Notes: a model not told the origin generated them from the sequence alone. DNA of 64,000 bases from Spisula solida (GCA_947247005.1 OX365952.1:48154722-48218721); one strand, 5' to 3'. Counted from the first letter of the stretch, positions 23,508-37,020 are shown. A program made the numbers and translations.

Positions 23508-25375
23508 TGACCTCGTCATACCTTAAGACTAAATACCTATGTACCAGATTCGAATTCCCTTCCCTAATCAAGTGTGATTAATATCAACTGTATATTAACC
23601 TGTTGCAAAACTACAGGGTAATTAGTACTAATTGTGTTCCAGCAAGTATAGGAATTATATGCGTTCATTTACTTTTTACTGTTGTGACACCATATTCTAT
23701 CCTACATGTAGTACAATTATCAACATTATCATTGAAAGGACATATGATATGAACTATGAGGTCTTTTCACGTTTCAAAATGTAAATATTATGACTGTCCA
23801 CAAACAGTTTGGTTGCTTCGGAACACACAAAACGATGAATTTCCAGTGAAATCCGTTAGAACACTGACGATTGCAAAACATAATTAATTAACGTAAACTT
23901 TTCTACACGAGTGTCTGCTGCTTTCTTATAAAGGATACAACTTCATTCGGACGTTCAATAAACATTTCTTTGCTTTCCAAATAGATTGCATTTCCGTCGT
24001 TATTATTCTCTACAGACCACTTATCAATATACCATAAGCATCACAATATCCGTTAGTGGTGTGCAAGTCTGGTTGCGTTATGATTGAAATCCTTAACATA
24101 ATGGATTCAATCTTGTCAAGTATAATCACAGCAATTAGCCTGTGGTTGTTTATTGGATCGCATTTTATGATTATATAACTGCTAATTCCAAGCGTCTGAG
24201 TAGTATGTCAATTGTACATCAGTTCAAGAAACTATTGCACACCATACAGGAAAAGAAGGAAGCTGAATACATACTGTATACTGATTATAAAGATGTACAG
24301 CTCATGATATGATTATAACTGCTAATTCTAAGCGTCTGAGTAGTTTGTCAATTCTATATCTGTTCAAAAATAGAATATAACCACCAAACACTAATAACAT
24401 TTAATGTATATTCATTTAATCACAACGTTTCGCCTAGAAAGCATTCAGGTAATGATTATAAAACAACAATGATGACGTAGCATCAAGTTCAAGAAACTGT
24501 CGCACACCATGCAGGAAAAGAAGGTGTTGAATACATAATGTAGATTTATTATCAAGATTTACAGAAAACTAGATGCCTTATATAAATAAAACATGTTCTC
24601 CTTCATCAAGACCTCTAACATATCAAAAATCAGGAACCCGACAAAAGATTTAGAAAACTAACAGACAAGCACAGTAAAATTGCAGATCGACTGAAGGGTA
24701 TTACAGAATAAAAGCCAACACATACAGAATAGTCAATGTGGATCTTTGTTATCAATAAAGGCATATATGTTTCCAACACCTTAATCTAGACAGCAACTTG
24801 AGCACGTATGTTAAATGTGTCTACTGGTGCGCCATTAATCATCCTGAACACTGCAGGGAAACTTTGAAACGTTGAGACTTTATTTGGGCACATTTAGTGT
24901 TTCACACAGACGTTGTTTATTTTGTATTACTGTTTGCTGTGCACACATACTTGACAACTTATATGTTGTCGCACTGCATATCAGCGTGTCTAGGCTAGAC
25001 ACATATAAACAGTTATAAGAAATATTTATCGGTGAGTTTGTTCAGTTCCATCTAATGTTCTCTTACGTGTTTACTTTTAATTTTAAGATTGAAAGATTGC
25101 CTTTTAGCAGACTAGATCTAATATACAGTGAATATAAAGGTAATAACATTCGCCTTGTACAAACATGTGTCATTTCTAGTTCTTCCTCATGTCCTTAGTA
25201 TGATTATACTCAGTAAGAAGCGCCATAGACTGTCATCCATTAGACCGAAGTAGGTAGGTTCTGTTCTTCTAAGATCTTAGATTTGGCGTTCTCTTCCACA
25301 ACTAGAGAACATGTGACATTTGCTCGCAAAGGAACAGTACCATACTACACGTAGTTAACAATTTATTCCACAAAA

Positions 25376-26177
25376 TGTCTAAATGGTTCAAATCAGTACA
25401 CACATAAAACGAACTCAAACACCGAGAATTGTTTAACGCCAATATCATTTAATAACAGCTATTTTCTTGGAATGAGACGGGATTGAGTAGCCATGTGTTT
25501 TGACAAAAGTTAACCTTTAAGATTCTCCCTGGTGATCCATCCAATTAATACAATCAACTACAACAAATAAGGCTTCCTAATTCAGACATCTTAGAAATAA
25601 TGGTGAGAAATGCGGGCAACTATTGTCTAAATTCATTTAGCGAGGTAGTCCGGGAAGTTAACGAGATTGTGTAAATTCGACTTGTTTTCTTAACTGTCTG
25701 TCTCAAGGCGATAACTTTCATTTCTGATCAATGTATGTAACATGCAATATTTTTTTTTCGTTTTGTAATCCTTTTGTTCCGTTGTTTTAGTTTCTACCGC
25801 TTTATCTTAAATCGATTGTGCAAATATGTCTATATCCTAGTAGTATACAACAGTAGTATTAGATAAAAATTTAATGTAATAACTATTGATGCCTCATTCC
25901 TAATGGAATAAAAAGTCACGAGGATATGAGAGAAGTATAATGTGAATTGTGTCTTGTTCCTCAAGCAATAAAAATATTGGTATCATTTTTCTTTCATCTT
26001 TGTCGGACAACCCCGACAACTACCACCTTTTAAGCGGACTCTCTACCACAAAAAGGATCCCTTTCTTAAGTAAAATACTGGTAGATAGTTTCATAAGCCT
26101 GGGAATATGCGTGGGAAAAAATGTAAATGAGAGATTCTTTCCGTTACTGCGTCAAGTTTTATAAAACGATAACCCGC
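25376..26177. other. No gene seen
   Basis: AT-rich single-copy-looking sequence right of the duplication. A 71-residue frame at 25949-26164 lacks any recognisable feature. Confidence 0.6.
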
Positions 26178-26285
26178 ACAATGGTAGACCTTGACATACA
26201 AACGATATCACAAACAATGGTAGACATTGGCATACAAACGATATATCGCACAATGGTAGACCTTGGCATACAAACGATAACCCAC
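26178..26285. repeat. Three-copy 36-bp tandem repeat
   Basis: ACAATGGTAGACCTTG begins at 26178, 26214 and 26250, exact 36-bp spacing, each copy ending with ATACAAACGATA. A partial copy of the unit's end precedes it at 26165. There are no spacers. Confidence 0.9.
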
Positions 26286-26849
26286 CCGTATAACGTAGGA
26301 TGCGGCATGGGAATACATGATTTGACACAATGCCAATAGGAAATTTAGACACTTCTATTCACCATTTTCTACAAAGACGAAAGAAACATTATACCAGTAT
26401 TTTTATTGCTTGACGAACAGGACAAAATTCATATTATACGTCTCTCATAGCATCGTGACATTGTATTCCATTAGACATGGGGCATCAATAGTTATTACAT
26501 TGTTTGTGATTTGTATTATTATGAGTCCTTATTGATAAGTTAATTTGATGCTTATTAAATAGTATGTTTATTTTGTCAACTTTGCCTTCCGATTACATGT
26601 AAAAATATCCGAGACTAAAACTTGCGTAATTATAGTTCGTGACAAAACAGTAATACATACAACAAATACATTACTATACTTGTAGTCTGGCGTAATAACA
26701 AACAGTTACCAGTTTTCGAGGCCCGCTTCCACTGCGGCAATTCAACTGTTCAGCAACCCTTTGACATTTTAACTTCCCCTGGTAATTGAGCTACCAAAGA
26801 AAACCTGCGTTTGTTTGAGAGTCCCTATGGAGACTATTTCTCTCCTGGT

Positions 26850-27035
26850 TAGTATGCAGCCAGCATCAAGATACGGCTCCCAGGAATATCGAATATGTAT
26901 ATACACAACGACCACATGTATGAATTCACACCTGAGCATTGTGGGTTCTGGACCAGAAAATTTAAGCCGTAGCCCGGACCCTCTCGATCCCCAAGCGCGC
27001 GCCCTACCTCTAGGCCACTGCTCCCCCACATATAA
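26850..27035 (-). mobile_element. Probable tRNA-derived SINE, different family
   Basis: The minus strand reads GGAGCAGTGGCCTAGAGG and CGCGCGCTTGGGGATCG, then GAGAGGGTCCGGGCTACG, a tRNA-like head with a damaged B box. The local GC rise is consistent with a SINE head. The 3' end is not defined. Confidence 0.6.
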
Positions 27036-27571
27036 TGCGACACAGCTAGATAATGTCAGCGGCAGTTTCCGCAAAATGTATAGTTATGATTACGGATGTT
27101 TATACAATGTGATAACAAAAGCGATTCAAAAAGAAACAAATGGTTCAGTAAATGGAAAAAGTATATCTCTTAACTATTAATGTAATACACTTAATTCAAA
27201 ACAAATATTAGTTTGTACATACTGGTCTAGTATGTTGGTAAAACAATGGACATGTATATCTTAACTAGATTTACATTAATTTGTTGATCTATTTAACCTG
27301 TGCTTTATCCACTGTCAAGTCACAGATCATTTCTTGCACTTGGTGTAACAATGGTTCGTGTAACTACATTTCTATTACACCCTGTCAGTAGCTGTAACGT
27401 CATGTATACGATTCATTCCGTATAAATGATAAAACAACTAGGTTTCTACGATTTACAAGGTATTCGACTTTTTGACATCTGTAACTTGGTCATCCAGTGA
27501 TTAAGTTCATTTTCTTGTACAATTGTGTGTTGGTAATTGTTTCTAGTAATTGTGGTCTGTGTAGTTTGAAT

Positions 27572-27630
27572 TTATGTTTTCTGTGCTCGGCTGTTTAAGT
27601 TGAGTACTGACGTCCCTGTCCGATTATTTA
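27572..27630 (-). repeat. Dispersed repeat, fragment
   Basis: The + strand reads TTTTCTGTGCTCGGCTG and later CGTCCCTGTCCGATT, the inverse of the family head. It lies head-to-head with the + copy at 27685-27845, making an inverted pair. Confidence 0.65.
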
Positions 27631-27684
27631 TTAGCCTTTTTATATTAACATACCATCGTAATTGACATTACATACCAAATAGAT

Positions 27685-27845
27685 AATATTAAGTCGGACA
27701 GGGAAGGCAACACTCAACTTAACCAGTCGAGCACGGAAAACATGAAAACATGCAACAACTAAACAAACGGGAAAATAATCCGCCCAAGTCCCAGCTGTTA
27801 AAAGGCTTAATTAACTAGTTTTAGCAATCAAAAGATGAATACCCG
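27685..27845 (+). repeat. Dispersed repeat, copy
   Basis: Starts GATAATATTAAGTCGGACAG, then CAGTCGAGCACGGAAAAC, CCGCCCAAGTCCCAGCTG and TTTTAGCAATCAAAAGATG. Confidence 0.8.
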
Positions 27846-28442
27846 TATAGCATGACCTATAAAAGCGTAATAATTGAAATGGTAGTACCACTATAGCAAC
27901 ATACTATTTGTCACACTGATGGATGTCGCAGTACTACGTGAACTATTCACAGAGGTAACATTCTGTACTTTAATGATCTTATAAACTCACAATCAACTAG
28001 TCGTAGGAGAACAGTCAATTATTGTATAGGTCAGCAAGGCACACTAATCCAATAAGTAACCTAGACGGAACGATATTGCTCTATTACGATACCCGCAAGG
28101 TGTCGTACATATGTGATGATTGCCGAATCACCTTTGTAAATGACAACTTGATTTAGCCTCTTTAATATTCATGACCTTGTGGTTAGTTAATAGACGTACA
28201 ACTGTTACAGAAGCTCGACGTTAAATGTTATCGTAGTAAGGTAAGTGCGTGTACTGTATTACATGTCCATGTACTCGTACTGTCTATGATAGAGACGAAC
28301 TTGTTTTTGTTAATATGTCCCGAGAACCTACGATAATGCAATGAACCTAGTGGGGACCGTTCTCTGAAAGAAACGTTCCTTATATTATGTAAACCTCATG
28401 TGCTATACAGGAGAAGGTTTACAGTAGTCGAATGTTCTAAGT

Positions 28443-29138
28443 ATGTATGTGTGTAATTTGCTGAAATCTTATATTGTAGAGGAAGTTGTGGGCGTTAGAT
28501 CCCAAACACAGAATAATTTGATATATGGAGAATTAGGGCGATACCCTCTTAAAATTACATGTTTAGTTAATGTTATTAGATATTGGTTTAAAATTGTACA
28601 GTGCTCAAATACAAAATATAATTTATTAAAGCTGCCTATAATATGATGATTAAAGACTTGGAATTATATCCAAATAAAAAATCTTTGGCAATGTCCGTTA
28701 AACATGTTTTAGATACTTTAGGGTTTTCAGAGGTATGGATTAATCAGAATGTCGCTAACAGTAAATTGTTTCAGTCTATTTTTAAAGGAAGAGTAAAAGA
28801 TAATTATTTACAAATTTGGAATAAAGAAGTAGAAAATTCGACAAGGGCAAGAACTTATAAATTATTCTGTAGTTTTAACTTTCAGTCTTACTAAGATAAC
28901 ATAAATTTTGATAAAAACAGGTTTGCGCTCACAAAGATTCCGTGTATTTGTTAGAATGTCCCTTTATCATGAAATAAGAAAATGTCATAATAAACGATAT
29001 TTCTGGAATCATCCAAATGTGCCAAAATTTATTGAACTTTTAAAATATGATAATAAGACTATCCAGAAAAACCTATCTATGTTTTTACAGAAAAATTTCG
29101 AAATAAGACGCAGGACAAGCATGTATGCTTTTAATTAG
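28443..29138 (+). pseudogene. LINE polyprotein C-terminal fragment, frame-broken
   Basis: Three consecutive frames, 28443-28646, 28643-28894 and 28908-29138, read as the region downstream of reverse transcriptase in molluscan non-LTR elements. Cues are YGELGRYPL at the start, then VIRYWFKI, VWINQNV, LRSQRFRVFV and KFIELLKYDN near the end. At least two frame changes and a probable deletion of the Cys-His segment separate them. The identification is from recalled family patterns, so the clade is not given. No intact RT is present upstream. It is a dead 3' remnant. Confidence 0.7.
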
Positions 29139-29499
29139 TACTGTAGTATATTTCACTTAATAACTCTCTCTCACTTTGTATATATGTATATGTGTTCATT
29201 GAATAACTACAATTACAGTAGGAGTGTATGTACCATACATTCAAACCGATTATGTTGTATGCTAAAGTAAAAATTTACAAATTGACTATATTGTTTATTA
29301 TAATATGAATATTTTTGATAAGATTAGAACCGAATATGCTTATAATGTCACCATTAACCATTGTAAAATATATGAAATTGTATATACTCGTAGAATAATA
29401 GGCATATTTGCCTTTTTCTTGAATCTAACGTAATTAGTTAAGCCTTTCGGTCAAGGATAACCAATGAAAGTGGAAGTACTTATTTCCTAAGGGATCCTG

Positions 29500-29790
29500 T
29501 CTTTTTGCTGAAGGCACAGCAAGTAGAAGAGAAAGAGTTGTGATACTCGTACAAGGAATCCGGGTGCGTTACCCTAGCTCGTTCCGAAAATACTCCCTGG
29601 TTCTTTAACGTGCCCAGTGTATAGCATCGATACACGCGAGACTACCTCTGGGTTTCCAACCAGTTCGTCTCTAGTTGGGTGGGAAACACCGAAAAGCGTT
29701 TCAGAAATGACCAAGTGTCCCAGCCGAGATTCGACCCAGGACCTCTCGATCAGTAGTCAAGTGCGTTATCCAGTCGACTACCGTGGGTAA
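29500..29790 (-). mobile_element. tRNA-derived SINE
   Basis: On the minus strand a tRNA-like head (TAGTCGACTGGATAACGC as A box region, GGGTCGAATCTC as B box) is followed by CGATGCTATACACTGGGC and GTTAAAGAACCAGGG. The latter part is shared with the + SINE at 39128-39445. It is a Pol III retroposon without coding capacity. Confidence 0.8.
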
Positions 29791-31247
29791 TGGCATGACC
29801 ATTATTGTTATACTCTTCTGTTCAACAATATAAAATGGGACTATACAATTAGTTGACGTCCATCCATAATTATATAGTATTAGTACTAAAGATATGCATA
29901 GTATGCCATATGAAATATTCTGCAAGTTATATTTACGGAGCGTCAGTAATAAATAAACACCCGTTGTTCATGAATTAATGTATACAAGTCAATATATTAG
30001 GTTTGCCTTCTTGGCCCGATTGTAACCTTAAAGTAATTGTTACCTCAATACATGAACTTATTGTATGGACGAATAACGCTATTGAAGGGACCACGCAATT
30101 AAGAAGACACGATTCCCCACCATTATTTTCTACAAGAGTAGATGCTAGGACAACCCTTTCATAGTATGTATCATATGAAATAGGTAGTAAGGGAAGTAGT
30201 CAACTATTCCACCAAACATAGTTTGAGGTGATACATTACTGGATAAGTCAAAACTTGAAAGGCATAGATGACCAAGGACAGAAAATTGGAAAGGCCAATC
30301 ATTTATAACTTCCTACTTATTAAAACTTATTGTTCAGTTTCGATTCATTCGTCTACTGTGAAGACGATATCATGTCTGGGATGTCTATTCAGATGTCTTT
30401 AGCAAAAAACATTTTTCATACTGTGAAATAGTGTTAGTCTGCGATTCCAATGTGCAAGTAATAATAAAACAGTAACAAACTGATTATTACAACATTCCAG
30501 ACTCTTCCTCGCCCACTCCAATTTGTTACATACCGAAGCATATCTGTTGAGACTAAGTGTATGAAGATTTTATTAATTGTATTATTTCGTAGAGAGGTAT
30601 GTAATATACGTATTGCAGTGCAAAGACCGTCTGACAGGTTTATATTTGCTGTGATGAACCTTCACCTTTGGTCAACAATGTTGCAATGGTTGCGCAATTG
30701 GACACGTCCTCCGTCAGACCAAGTTTGGGTGATATATTTGACAATATAAATATCGTCACACGCTTAATCATTTAGTTAATTAACTCGTCATGTTAAGCCC
30801 AGACAAATTATATTATATTGACTACTCGAACAATAGTTGAAGTTGAAGATAATACATTCAGTATTAGTCTACAGAAATCAGGCGCTTACACAATTACATG
30901 TTTCTTTTCACCTAGCAACCTTCATTTATTTGTCCATAAGAATGGAACATGACGCACTCATGAGACGACTAGTTGAGTTTAGCTTAAGTACGGTACATTT
31001 TTACACCTGAATACAGTTTATCAATGACAAGTGATGTTTCTGCCGCTACATGTTAAAACAAATACAGAGACATAACATTTAGTTGCATACCTTTTAAATA
31101 AAACATTCCAATTTCACATACATTATTTACGTTTTTTGGTGTGTCCTGGTACTTTGTTTGCCCCATTAGTGTGGACATTAAGAGGTCATGTCCCTTTGTG
31201 ACTGTCGAGAGACTGGTTTCGTGTGCTGCTTTTTGGGGGTTGTTATT
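29791..31247. other. No gene seen
   Basis: AT-rich sequence without ORFs of interest between the SINE and the 31.2-kb repeat. Confidence 0.6.
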
Positions 31248-31935
31248 AGGGCCCCGCAAAAACTTTTTTGCGTGCCCTATAGTAATCACCCTGTCCATCC
31301 GTCCGTCCGTCCGTCTGTCTGTCTGTTGCAAACCATTATAGGTATCAACTTCAAACTTTCAACATAAGCTCACATCAACAGTACGCTATCATATGACAAG
31401 TTACATAACTCTAGCTACAATATTGGAAGAAATATGGCCCTTTGTAAAATTCAAATTTTCCTCATTTTTCTGCTGTTTTTCTTAATAACTTGTAAACCAT
31501 TGAATATATTAACTTCAAACCTTCAACCTAAGCTCACAACAACAGTACGCTCATTTATGACAAGTTACATAACTCTAGCTACATTATTTTAGGAATTATG
31601 GCCCTTTGTTCAATTCCAATTTTCCTGCCTTTTATTTTCTTCATAACTTCAAAACCACAATAGATATTCATATGAAACTTGCTGTACTTATTGCCAGTGA
31701 TAATACACATATTTGGAGTAAAAGGCAACAACTCTAGCTTTGATTAATGTTGACTTACGCCCCCTTTTCAGCTTCAAAAACTTTTAACATTGGCCATAGT
31801 TCAAAAGCTGTACAAGATATTCAAATGAAACTTACTCTGGTACTGACTACTACATTAAGTGCATGTTTGTGGAACAAAAAACAATACTTACAGTTTTAGC
31901 AAAGGGCAACAACTCTAGATTTAGTAAATTTTGAC
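31248..31935 (+). mobile_element. Bivalve-type dispersed repeat with internal units and TCCG microsatellite
   Basis: It opens with a stem-loop (GGGCCCCGCAAAAAC against TTTTTTGCGTGCCC). Then follow CCTATAGTAATCACCCTG, a (TCCG)n(TCTG)n tract at 31295-31326, and about four diverged units of about 150 bp containing ACAAGTTACATAACTCTAGC and ATGGCCCTTTGT. I recall similar repeats as very common in bivalve genomes. The superfamily is not assigned. Confidence 0.65.
31295..31326. repeat. (TCCG)n/(TCTG)n microsatellite
   Basis: CCGTCCGTCCGTCCGTCTGT within the repeat at 31248-31935. Confidence 0.85.
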
Positions 31936-34900
31936 TGATGCCTTTAAACACTTGCACACAAAACAAACATATTAATGTAGTTCTGTTTGTGTATTTCCAT
32001 CTTGCAATCAATATTGACCAATCTGAGGATGATGTAGGAACAGGGCAATGCCAATGAAACCAATGTCATTATTAAATTGAATTAAGTGTGCACACTTAGT
32101 TAACAAAAAATAAGTTCTTAATAAAAGTCAAAGTTCAGCATGGTTTCTATTTTGGAAATTAAACCTTTGCTTGTTGTTTTAGAAGAAAACGAATTACTTC
32201 ATTTCAGGCATCAGTACATGTATATATATATGACTTTATTATTGTGTCTTAGTACAGAAAATTGCAACTACATGTAATAGCACTGATAATTATGCAACCC
32301 CACTATACCTCTATACCTTCCTCACCACCCGCTTCTCTTCTGGCATGCTACCACGGGACCCTGGTCACGACAGTGATAATTCTAGTTTTGATCTATGATC
32401 TTCCTCGTAATTCATTGTCTGTTGGCTTATACCCCAGTTGTGTTTGACTCCCTGTGACAGTATACTATCAGAGTTGTTAACGCTGTGTTCTTTTATTATC
32501 ATTGTTCATTTGATGGTGGTGTTGTGCCATTTGTGCTTTGCTGTTTTCCCGGTCCGATTAGTTATTGACATGTTTTAGTTGTACCATTTCTAACTCAATA
32601 TGTAAATGTAGCTAGCGATTGAAATGTGCTTCCGCATTGTCTAAGATTTGTTTTGTTCATATTATATATTTCATGATCCGCTGTATCTAATGATGGATTT
32701 TCTTCCCCACCGATGTGTTACCATTATTTAGGAAATACAATAGAACATCGATCTACTCCAACTAAGTGTACCCAATACAAGCAAATAAGGGAAATGAAAG
32801 TTTAGAATAAGACGCTGCATGAAATTGCAAAAAAAAATCAAAATCTATATCCATAAACAGTTCATGTGTTTATGTATCACAAATTATAAGTGCCTGTCCA
32901 CAGTTTGTTTATTTACAATCGATGGAGAAAGTCGTATGTGCTTGGCCAATGGTTATTGTCCCTGCCCGTTTAGCCAATGACCTCGAAGGAAGATACAGTG
33001 TGTGATTCAAGGTCATCGGGTTAAAAAAACTTGCTCTTTGCAAATTGACTCCATGGTTCTTTAAGACACACGGTGGTACAATGTACAATGGACTACCTCT
33101 GGCTTTCCAATCAGTTAAAAAAGAATTTTAAATCAATATTTTGCAACAGTGGCACAAAGACAAGCAATATGGTTTATCGCTGTCTCAAAACTAATGTAGG
33201 CTGGTGATAAATGTGGGATTAATCACATGCCATGATAAATAGTAGATTACTTGGATCAGAACTTTGTTGGGAATAAGGAAACAAGAAATTCAACTTCAAA
33301 CGGGTAATACCTCGAGTGTTTATTCCATTATATCAATTTTGTCTAGATTGCGTAAAATATTTCAGAGACTATGCAACAATACCATACCTACCAAATAATT
33401 TCCTTTCTCTATTATCATTTCATAAGACTATGTTCATATGTGTTGTAAATATTGTCTTGACAGGTGTCTGGCAAGTGAGACGTCATAAAACACTGTGCTA
33501 CAATACACAAAAAGACATCTGCTTAGCAATAAATAAATGATAAAACAACAAGGCGAGAAGAAAGAGAGAACTGATCTAACAGTCTGTGACAAGATAGTTT
33601 TTGTCTGATATTACCTGTGTGGGTGGTATTTCTGGACGGTTCGTGCAGACGGAGTTCTATAACAATCCAACATAAGAAATAAATCACCCAACTTATTGCC
33701 GTCATATGAAACTTTCTGAATATATACCCTTCGCTAGAATGCTGTTGGCAATATTACAGTATTTGATGACGAGCGATGAACCTTGTGGCAACGTTACAGT
33801 ATGACTTTCTTTCACAATTATAGCACGCAACACATACTTTACCAAGTAAATGACCATAGTAATAAGTTATTTAAAGTGAACACAATTGTCCAACTAATCA
33901 TTTTGCAAAATGCAAAGGAAAACCAAGGAGTCATTATAACATACAAATTGCATGTAGTTGGATGTAAGTAACGACTGATGAAGTCCGTCATATAACGTGT
34001 AGGTGCTTATATGTATACCAATGTCTAAGTCAAAATGAGGCTTAAACACGTATGATGAAAAAAAAACCCATAATTATGGACTTCAAAGAATTTATGGATA
34101 ATATGGCCGCAAGCCTATCACATAATGCAGGTATTGATCAAGCATATTGAAATGTACACCAAATCTAACGACATTAGTTTAGTTTAAACAGTATTTATTC
34201 AGACAATATTTTACAACATGTGTATAATAAGTTACAATTGCTAAATTGCTAACGACATTAGAACAGACAAAGCGTTGCAAAACTATCTCTGTATGAAAAA
34301 TGCTAGGTCTGCTATTTGTGTGATCTAATATTTAACTTCCATTTATGTTTTTATATTAAAAATTCGCCATCTTGGATAATGGTGAATATGTTGGATAATG
34401 GTGAATATGTGAAAACGCTTTTTTTGAGAATGTTGTCTCAAAACATATACCATCTAAGTCTTTTAGGAAATGGTCTAACTAAGAATAAGAATCAACCCCC
34501 ACATGAAATGTTTACGTTCAGTAATTAAAAAGTGAGTGTTTAGTGTTGATTATTTGTAAAATTAAAGTAGTTCCTGTGGGGGCCGGAACTTATATCAGTC
34601 ACAATGTCAGTGATAACCAATGACTGATGTAGGTTTTATTTCACTGATATAACTCCAAATTTCATCAGTTAGCATTTGATAATTTAGTTAAGTATCCCTG
34701 TAACATGTAGTTGGCCATTGGTTGTCATCCCATACCCAGGCATGTTTATACGGGCAATTTGTGAGACATAACTTAAAGGAAAAAAGATCGAATATTTAAC
34801 TATATTAAGGTTATTCAAAAGTAATTGATTAAGCTGTACAAGAAGTATCAATTAAGTAACATTTATGAACAACATATTATATGATTATTGTAGAAAACTA

Positions 34901-35964
34901 TAGCAGTTTGTGCTCGGCTAGTTCTTAAGACATTCTTTCAGTTTGGAGAAACACCTCTTAAACTGAAGTTCGAATATTACAGGAACAGTATTATACCTTC
35001 AAAACGCTTGAAATTGCGTAAAAAGTAAGGGTGCATTTTAGTAAAATGATTAGTTTATTTGGGACTGTACTCGTACACTGTATTAGTATTTTTAATTTTG
35101 TTTTAAGAAATTCATGTTTTTTTATTTCTGACCAGAAAAAATAAATTTTTGAAGAAAACTGGTTGTACAAGATGATGTTTTATGTATTTGGTTATGTAAA
35201 ACAATATCCATGTAATAAAGTTTAACATAGAAAACATGTGGACCTTAGCTCAGTTAGATTTTATTCAATTTAGTTGTTAGTGGTTTTTTTTCGTGAATTC
35301 ATCAGGTATTTATTCGAAGAATATTGCCAACGCTCGACAACTCACGACTGTGAATTGAATATATTTCGGTATTTCTTGTGTTCCACTGGAGCATATTAAC
35401 CAACAATAGATAACTATTACCATGCTTGTTCGACAAAAGTTACAAATGTGATTGTGTTATAGTTATTGATGGCTAGAATATACACTATTTTAGAGTATCA
35501 AAATTAGGAAACGAATACTTGCAACGTACTGTTGCTGAAAAGTAAAATTTTACCGTTACCGTTATTGGTTACTCTTATTCAATGAAAACTTTCAATTGCG
35601 TATTTGTAACCCTATTTGTAACTTCCTTTAAAAGCACAAAGAACCGTTAATGATCTTAACATGTGTATTGTACGATGTAAAAAGCTTGGCGATTGTTGAC
35701 GCAGCAATGCTCTGGAAAATCACTCTCCAATTTAATGTGATATTTGTGTTTGCCGGAGATTTGTACGTACAATTGAATTAGTTAGTTGTAGAGATTGGAC
35801 CAGCTTATTTGCTGTTAGATAAGCAGGGAATAATCTAGTGACCTATTATTTGCCTTACGGTTATGCTATAGTTGCTTTTGTGACCTTATTACTTCTTTGC
35901 TATACAAAGTCAAATGAAATGAAAACACACATATGTATACGAAATTAACATGCCAGTATCTTTA
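31936..35964. other. No gene seen
   Basis: Four kilobases of AT-rich sequence with a SINE fragment (33040-33115), an 18-bp direct duplication at 34373-34408 (TTGGATAATGGTGAATATG) and short ORFs with no recognisable family. Confidence 0.6.
33040..33115 (-). mobile_element. Degraded SINE fragment
   Basis: The + strand TGGTTCTTTAAGACACAC and CTACCTCTGGCTTTCCAA correspond to TGGTTCTTTAACGTGCCC and CTACCTCTGGGTTTCCAA in the SINE at 29500-29790. Head and tail are missing. Confidence 0.6.
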
Positions 35965-36230
35965 TTCTGATAATATTAAGTCAGACAGGGAAGACAGCAC
36001 TCAGATTAACCAGCCGAGCACAGAGAACATAAAAACACACAAGTTAGAATGCACACCTGAACCAGCCGAGGACAGATTAATACAAACATTAAAGGCACAC
36101 TCCCAACTAAACAAGTTATAATCCTCTCCTGTCCAAGCTGTCGAAATTCTAAATGAACCAGTTACAGAAATCAAGAAGCTGCATGCCCAAGCTGAATGAC
36201 ATAGTTCCAACAGTAAAATGGCTGAAATAC
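35965..36230 (+). repeat. Dispersed repeat, near full-length copy
   Basis: Starts CTGATAATATTAAGTCAGAC, has two internal units (CAGCCGAGCACAGAGAAC, CAGCCGAGGACAG), then TGTCCAAGCTGTCG and GCTGAATGACATAGTTCC. Similar length to the insert at 10555-10864. Confidence 0.8.
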
Positions 36231-36619
36231 ATACGTGGTAGATATATGCATGACATTTCAACAGTGATGACTAGACCGATATTGTTTTCATCAGTTTTAT
36301 TGTCCCCGCCTTTTTCCTGTTTGAAATCTAACGAATGCTCCACTTAGTGTTTTAACTGTTATAAATGAAAGTCACGGTTCATATACTCAGCGTCAATAAA
36401 GTTACTACTCTTTTGATTCTTATATTTTAAAATTCACGTTACACTATGTTAAAAGCCAAACACGACTATGTTTTGACCTTACTGTGTAGTAACAGCTATC
36501 CTTTTTAACAATATTCAAATGCACACACTATAAAACTTTTGTACCGATATGTCACTTTGTATACAAAATACAGAGGTAGATATAAGTGGTAACTTTTCAG
36601 TTATTGTGTAGTTATAAAC

Positions 36620-37020
36620 TTACTTACTTACTTTATCCTCTTCATCCCTTGTGGGGCATACTACTGTAATGGTCTCTCCACTTAGGACTGTCTTTGGCCA
36701 TTTTCAGTGCTTCTCCCAAAGATAATCCCATCTCTACTAAATGTAGTTCTGCAACCATAGTACTACGCCATGTTTTCTTCGGTTGACCAGGTTTTCTTTT
36801 TCAAGGAGGTATTCATCGCAGAGCAACCTTTGGTAGTGGTGTTTGGTCCATCCTTAGTGCATGACCTAGCCACCTTATCATTTTCTGCTTGATTTCAGAA
36901 GTGATGTTATGACAGTTGGTTTTCTTAAGTAGTTCGTTGTTTGTGATCTTGTTCGTCCAAAGGATTCTGCAAATTTTGCTCAGGCAACCATTGTAAAATC
37001 CTTCTATTTTCTTCATGTCG
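36620..37020 (-). pseudogene. LINE 3'-end fragment (C-terminal domain)
   Basis: The minus-strand ORF 37016-36813 contains FYNGCLSKICRILW, NNELLKKTNC and RWLGHALRMDQTPLPK, a pattern typical of the C-terminus of many mollusc and cnidarian non-LTR retrotransposons. A second frame continues it to 36655, including a MKRIK-like end. The element ends at about 36620 with a (TAAG)n tail, a usual 3' end for such retroposons. A frameshift lies near 36800. No RT remains upstream. Confidence 0.8.

Larger units (their letters stand above)
12081..25375 (+). repeat. Tandem segmental duplication, copy B
   Basis: Second copy of the block. It is about 1.8 kb longer than A because of insertions at about 18137-18940 and 19750-22793, partly offset by material missing relative to A. 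The right boundary is about 25375, where similarity to the end of A stops. No gene is supported; the content is non-coding DNA and mobile elements. Confidence 0.9.
26286..28442. other. Non-coding stretch with SINE and dispersed repeats
   Basis: Apart from the SINE at 26850-27035 and the inverted pair of dispersed repeats at 27572-27845, I see nothing here. Confidence 0.6.

Noticed and set aside
26178..26285. CRISPR-like 36-bp repeats
   Set aside because: Units are contiguous with no spacers, and the sequence is animal.
26815..27180. 121-residue ORF
   Set aside because: Most of it overlaps the tRNA-derived SINE at 26850-27035 in antisense. The protein has no known pattern.
33316..33540. 74-residue ORF with hydrophobic segment
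   Set aside because: No recognisable LINE or host domain and no convincing start context.
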